Assembly (NCBI RefSeq): GCF_022760835.1
Contig: NZ_JAKTNQ010000008.1
Span: 20,997-84,996 of the forward strand
DNA from: Thermus altitudinis
GTDB lineage: Bacteria > Deinococcota > Deinococci > Deinococcales > Thermaceae
Direction of reading: 5' to 3'
DNA length: 64,000 nt
The notes under the pieces are model-generated. The model saw only the letters and a list, made by a program, of their open reading frames with translations, did no database searches and had not been told where the DNA came from. The position numbers and the translations under genes were made by a program. Each line of letters opens with the position of its first letter. Position 1 is the first letter of the stretch. This document shows, piece by piece, positions 61,659-64,000 of this stretch.

Positions 61659-61952
61659 ATGGCGCAGAAGAAGCCCAAGAAGAACCTTTCCGCTCTCAAG
61701 CGGCACCGGCAGTCCTTGAAGCGCAGGCTCCGCAACAAGGCCAAGAAGTCGGCCATCAAGACCCTGAGCAAGAAGGCCGTTCTCTTGGCGCAGGAGGGCA
61801 AGGCGGAGGAAGCCTTGAAGATCCTGCGCCAGGCGCAAAGCCTCATAGATAAGGCGGCTAAGGGCTCTACCTTGCACAAGAACGCCGCTTCCCGCAGGAA
61901 GTCCCGGCTGATGCGCAAGGTGCAGAAGTTCCTTTCTGCCGTGAGCGCCTAG
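61659..61952 (+). CDS. rpsT: 30S ribosomal protein S20
   Basis: 97 residues, very basic: [20 protein letters not shown], a helical core [20 protein letters not shown] and [20 protein letters not shown]. It binds 16S rRNA in the 30S body. The ATG follows GGGGAGAACG. thx lies 10 nt downstream. Confidence 0.98.
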
Positions 61953-61962
61953 GAGGAAGAGG

Positions 61963-62046
61963 ATGGGCAAAGGCGACCGTCGCACCCGTAGGGGCAAGAT
62001 CTGGCGGGGCACCTACGGCAAGTACCGTCCGCGCAAGAAAAAGTAG
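61963..62046 (+). CDS. thx: 30S ribosomal protein Thx
   Basis: 27 codons: [20 protein letters not shown] followed by YRPRKKK. This tiny basic protein sits at the head of the Thermus 30S subunit and is a good marker for the genus. SD AGGAGGAAGAGG. Co-transcribed with rpsT, terminator directly behind. Confidence 0.97.
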
Positions 62047-62047
62047 G

Positions 62048-62076
62048 GCTACCCCCCTTGGCGAGGCCAGGGGGTA
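62048..62076 (+). terminator. Terminator after rpsT-thx
   Basis: CTACCCCC..TGGC and GCCA-GGGGGTAG arms with a GAG loop and a small internal bulge, followed by GGTCGTTTGG. Confidence 0.7.
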
Positions 62077-62110
62077 GGGTCGTTTGGGGCCCAGGGCCTA
62101 GGGACGGCCT

Positions 62111-62851
62111 CTAGGTTCCCTCTTCCCTTTCCATCTCCCAGGTGAGGTCGCGAAGGAGCCAGCCCCGGCCCGGAGGGCTGAGTTCCCCCGAGGCCAGGGC
62201 CTGCACCAGGTAGCGGCGCACCAGGCCCACGGGCACCCCCGAGGCGATCACCTCCCCCAGGTTGCGGCTGCCGTCCAGGAGGGCCTGGAGTTGGCCGAAC
62301 TCCTCCAGGGTCTTGCCCCTTTTCCCCTGGTATTTGATGCGCAGGGCATACCAAGCGTAGCGGCGAAGGGGGTAAAGGTCCCCTTCCCTCACCCCCATGT
62401 AGGCCCGCTCCATGGCAATGAGGAGGGGGACCCCCCAGGCCTTGGCGGCGGCCCGCACGCTTTTCCCCCCCTGGAAGACCTCGTAGGGGGGCTTGGGTCG
62501 GATGGCCTCCAGGACCCGGCTGGGTGAGTCCACCAGGGTACGGAACCGGTCCCACTCGTCGTTGACCCGGGCCCACTCCCCCAAAAGGGCGGAGAAGGGC
62601 ATCAGGGGTCTGTCGGCGGTGGGTGGGGTTACCTGGAAGCGGAACACCCCTTCCTGGGGATGCAGGGGGAAGCTGAAAAGGGCCTCGAGGCCTTCCCAGT
62701 CCAGAATGGCTGCCCCCACCACCTCCCCCCCGGTGAAGCGCAAGGAAAGGGGCAGGTAACCCACGGAGAGCTCCAAGACCCCGGAACGCCGGTGGCCATG
62801 GACCAACTCCAAAAGCTCCACCAGGGGAATGGCCTTCAGGTTTCCTTCCAG
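62111..62851 (-). CDS. DUF4388 (PatA-type) domain protein without an ordinary start codon
   Basis: About 246 residues. The DUF4388 beginning EGNLKAIPLVELLELVHGH with a following ELSVGYLPLSLRFTGGEVVGA is clear; the rest is helical, with YLVQALASGELSPPGRGWLL near the end. The frame enters from the 3' end of thrB without an in-frame ATG, GTG or TTG at the right place. A CTG at 62851 with GGGGAGGG 6 nt upstream is the best candidate; ATA at 62857 is the alternative. DUF4388 proteins belong to signalling networks in Myxococcus and Deinococcus-Thermus. A sequencing error or frameshift cannot be ruled out. Confidence 0.72.
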   Translation of the reverse strand: MEGNLKAIPLVELLELVHGHRRSGVLELSVGYLPLSLRFTGGEVVGAAILDWEGLEALFSFPLHPQEGVFRFQVTPPTADRPLMPFSALLGEWARVNDEWDRFRTLVDSPSRVLEAIRPKPPYEVFQGGKSVRAAAKAWGVPLLIAMERAYMGVREGDLYPLRRYAWYALRIKYQGKRGKTLEEFGQLQALLDGSRNLGEVIASGVPVGLVRRYLVQALASGELSPPGRGWLLRDLTWEMEREEGT

Positions 62852-63714
62852 AAGTATCCCTCCCCTATCCGCAAGACCAAGGTGCGCCCCTCTCCCCGGT
62901 AGGCCTCGAGGGCCCGGGCCACCCTTTCTATATCTTCCTCTCGCGCCAAGGCTGCCAGGGTGGGCCCGGCCCCGCCCACAAAGGCCGCCAGGGCTCCGGC
63001 GTCTAGGGCCCCCTTTATGGCTTCTAAAACCCCTGGCATCAGGTGGGCCCGGTGGGGCTGGTGCAGGCGGTCTTGGCAGGCTTCCCGTAGGGCTTCCAGC
63101 CTTCCCGAGTAGAGGGCTGCTGGCCAAAGGGCGCTTCGGGCTAGGTTGTAGACGGCGTCGGCCAAGGGGACCATCCCCGGTAAGGCCGCCCGGGCTAGGG
63201 GGGTGGGCACCTCATAGGGCGGTACCGCCAGCACGAAAAAGACCCCTTCGGGTCTGGGCAGGGGAATGGCCAGGGGGGGATCCGCTAGGGCCGTCACGAA
63301 CCCCCCGTATACCGCCGGGGCCACGTTGTCGGGGTGGCCTTCCAGGCTGGCGGCTACCCGGAAAACCCCTTCCCGCCCAAGCCTTCCCCCCGAAAGCCGG
63401 TCCGCTAGGGCCACCCCCGCCACCAAGGCGGCGGAGGAGCTTCCCATCCCCCGGGCCAGGGGGATGGGGTTGAAGGCGCGGATGCTCAGGGGTTCAGGGC
63501 GGAGGCCCAAGGCCTCCATTCCCGCCCGGTAACCCTGATGGATGAGATTGTCCGTGCCCTGCACCCGGCCTTCGCCCTCGTAGGAGAAGGTGTCCTCCTG
63601 GCTGGGTTCGGCCTCCACCTCCAGGTAGAGGTCCAGGGCCACCCCCAAGGCGTCAAACCCCGAGCCCAGGTTGGCCAGGGTGGCGGGAACATAGAGGCGG
63701 GCTGAGGATTCCAT
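62836..63714 (-). CDS. thrB: Homoserine kinase
   Basis: 292-residue GHMP kinase that phosphorylates homoserine for threonine synthesis. PATLANLGSGFDALG (residues 9-23), the phosphate loop PLARGMGSSSAALVAG near 90, and AFVGGAGPTLAAL near 250. The ATG at 63714 follows AGGACGT. Its 3' end overlaps the DUF4388 gene by 16 nt. No thrC or hom is in the window. Confidence 0.95.
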   Translation of the reverse strand: MESSARLYVPATLANLGSGFDALGVALDLYLEVEAEPSQEDTFSYEGEGRVQGTDNLIHQGYRAGMEALGLRPEPLSIRAFNPIPLARGMGSSSAALVAGVALADRLSGGRLGREGVFRVAASLEGHPDNVAPAVYGGFVTALADPPLAIPLPRPEGVFFVLAVPPYEVPTPLARAALPGMVPLADAVYNLARSALWPAALYSGRLEALREACQDRLHQPHRAHLMPGVLEAIKGALDAGALAAFVGGAGPTLAALAREEDIERVARALEAYRGEGRTLVLRIGEGYFWKET

Positions 63715-64000
63715 ACGTCCTACACCGCCCCCAGAATACCAGGCGCTTTTCGGACGGTTGCCAGGAATACGGGTATGCGGCGAAGGTCTAGGGGTACGCC
63801 CGTGGGGAATGGCCACCCTTAGTGGGCGTTAGAGAAAAGGTGGGTGTGGGGGGCTATAATCCCCCGGTTTGCAAACCGGGGATACATGGACCCCCCACGT
63901 GCCCCGCAGGGGCACATGGCATGGTGAACGGCAGATGTGTGGTCCGATCTTCTTGGGGACAGCGTTCCCCGTGGACCTCCAAACTTGGAGTAGGGGGTTC
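63715..64000. other. Unassigned structured region up to the window edge
   Basis: A TATAAT (63855-63860) is followed directly by the perfect 20-bp palindrome CCCCGGTTTGCAAACCGGGG (63862-63881), then a hairpin GTGCCCC-GCA-GGGGCAC (63899-63915). No coding frame is convincing; a short plus-strand frame from ATG 63934 (MCGPIFLGTAF) runs off the edge. It may be the leader of a gene, a structured RNA or an element end. Nothing matched tmRNA, SRP or RNase P hallmarks. Confidence 0.3.

Noticed and set aside
62111..63127. 338-codon frame with a long N-terminus
   Set aside because: The first 90 codons are a shadow of thrB; the conserved DUF4388 part starts near 62851.
63855..64000. tmRNA, SRP RNA or RNase P RNA at the right edge
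   Set aside because: None of the conserved cores of these RNAs was seen; only simple hairpins are present.

Overview
The window is GC-rich (about two thirds G+C by eye), densely packed chromosomal DNA from a member of the genus Thermus. The call rests on a 27-codon gene for Thx, a ribosomal protein typical of Thermus, beside rpsT; on S9, L13, PyrG, TyrS and cytochrome c552 proteins that closely resemble their T. thermophilus counterparts; and on many genes whose start codon lies 6-8 nt after a -10 hexamer, as expected for leaderless mRNAs. Nearly all spacers are under 250 bp. I saw no insertion sequence, prophage or CRISPR array.

Layout. 1-7.6 kb: EF-G-like GTPase (cut by the left edge), JAMM protease, flavin reductase, inositol monophosphatase, trpF, a worn Uma2-type protein and B12-dependent ribonucleotide reductase. 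7.7-16.9 kb: tRNA methylthiotransferase, HIT protein, phosphatases, DUF151, two tandem phosphoribosyltransferase paralogues, an S-layer-homology protein, folate cyclo-ligase, an FmdB-type zinc ribbon behind a CIRCE-like palindrome, two DUF192 proteins, tmk and NIF3. 17-22 kb: S9 peptidase, a DUF3467 plus three-Roadblock cluster, recR, ybaB, hemB. 22-31 kb: MFS transporter, a 581-residue orphan, then a signalling block (PP2C phosphatase, Ser/Thr kinase with a beta-propeller, response regulator, histidine kinase, two exported proteins). 31-41.3 kb: AddB/AddA, rpsI/rplM, pyrG, a DUF815 ATPase, tRNA-Lys(CTT), thiN and an ABC ATPase.

41.3-59.9 kb is one functional unit: cytochrome c552, then about 18 kb of same-strand genes for thiosulfate oxidation and cytochrome c assembly. 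The order is soxW-Y-Z-A-X-B-X'-A', a rhodanese, DUF302, a sulfide dehydrogenase flavoprotein, soxC-D, ccdA, ccmABCDEFGH, a CcmI-like protein fused to a haem domain, and a Rieske protein. SoxYZ carries the sulfur substrate, SoxAX loads it, SoxB and SoxCD oxidise and release it, and the Ccm proteins attach haem to the many CxxCH cytochromes; c552 is the likely electron sink. The end holds tyrS, a small membrane-linked protein, rpsT-thx, a DUF4388 protein, thrB and an unassigned structured stretch.

The most interesting signals are five divergent gene pairs that share an overlapping, near-symmetric -10 box; a recurring -10/GGAGG/start-codon composite; mirrored duplicate SoxAX modules; the CcmI-cytochrome fusion and a CxxxC CcmG; the CIRCE-like site; the Roadblock cluster; an iterated CCTCGAGG octamer; and a reading frame with no ordinary start codon. 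All functions are inferred from sequence reading alone, with no database search.
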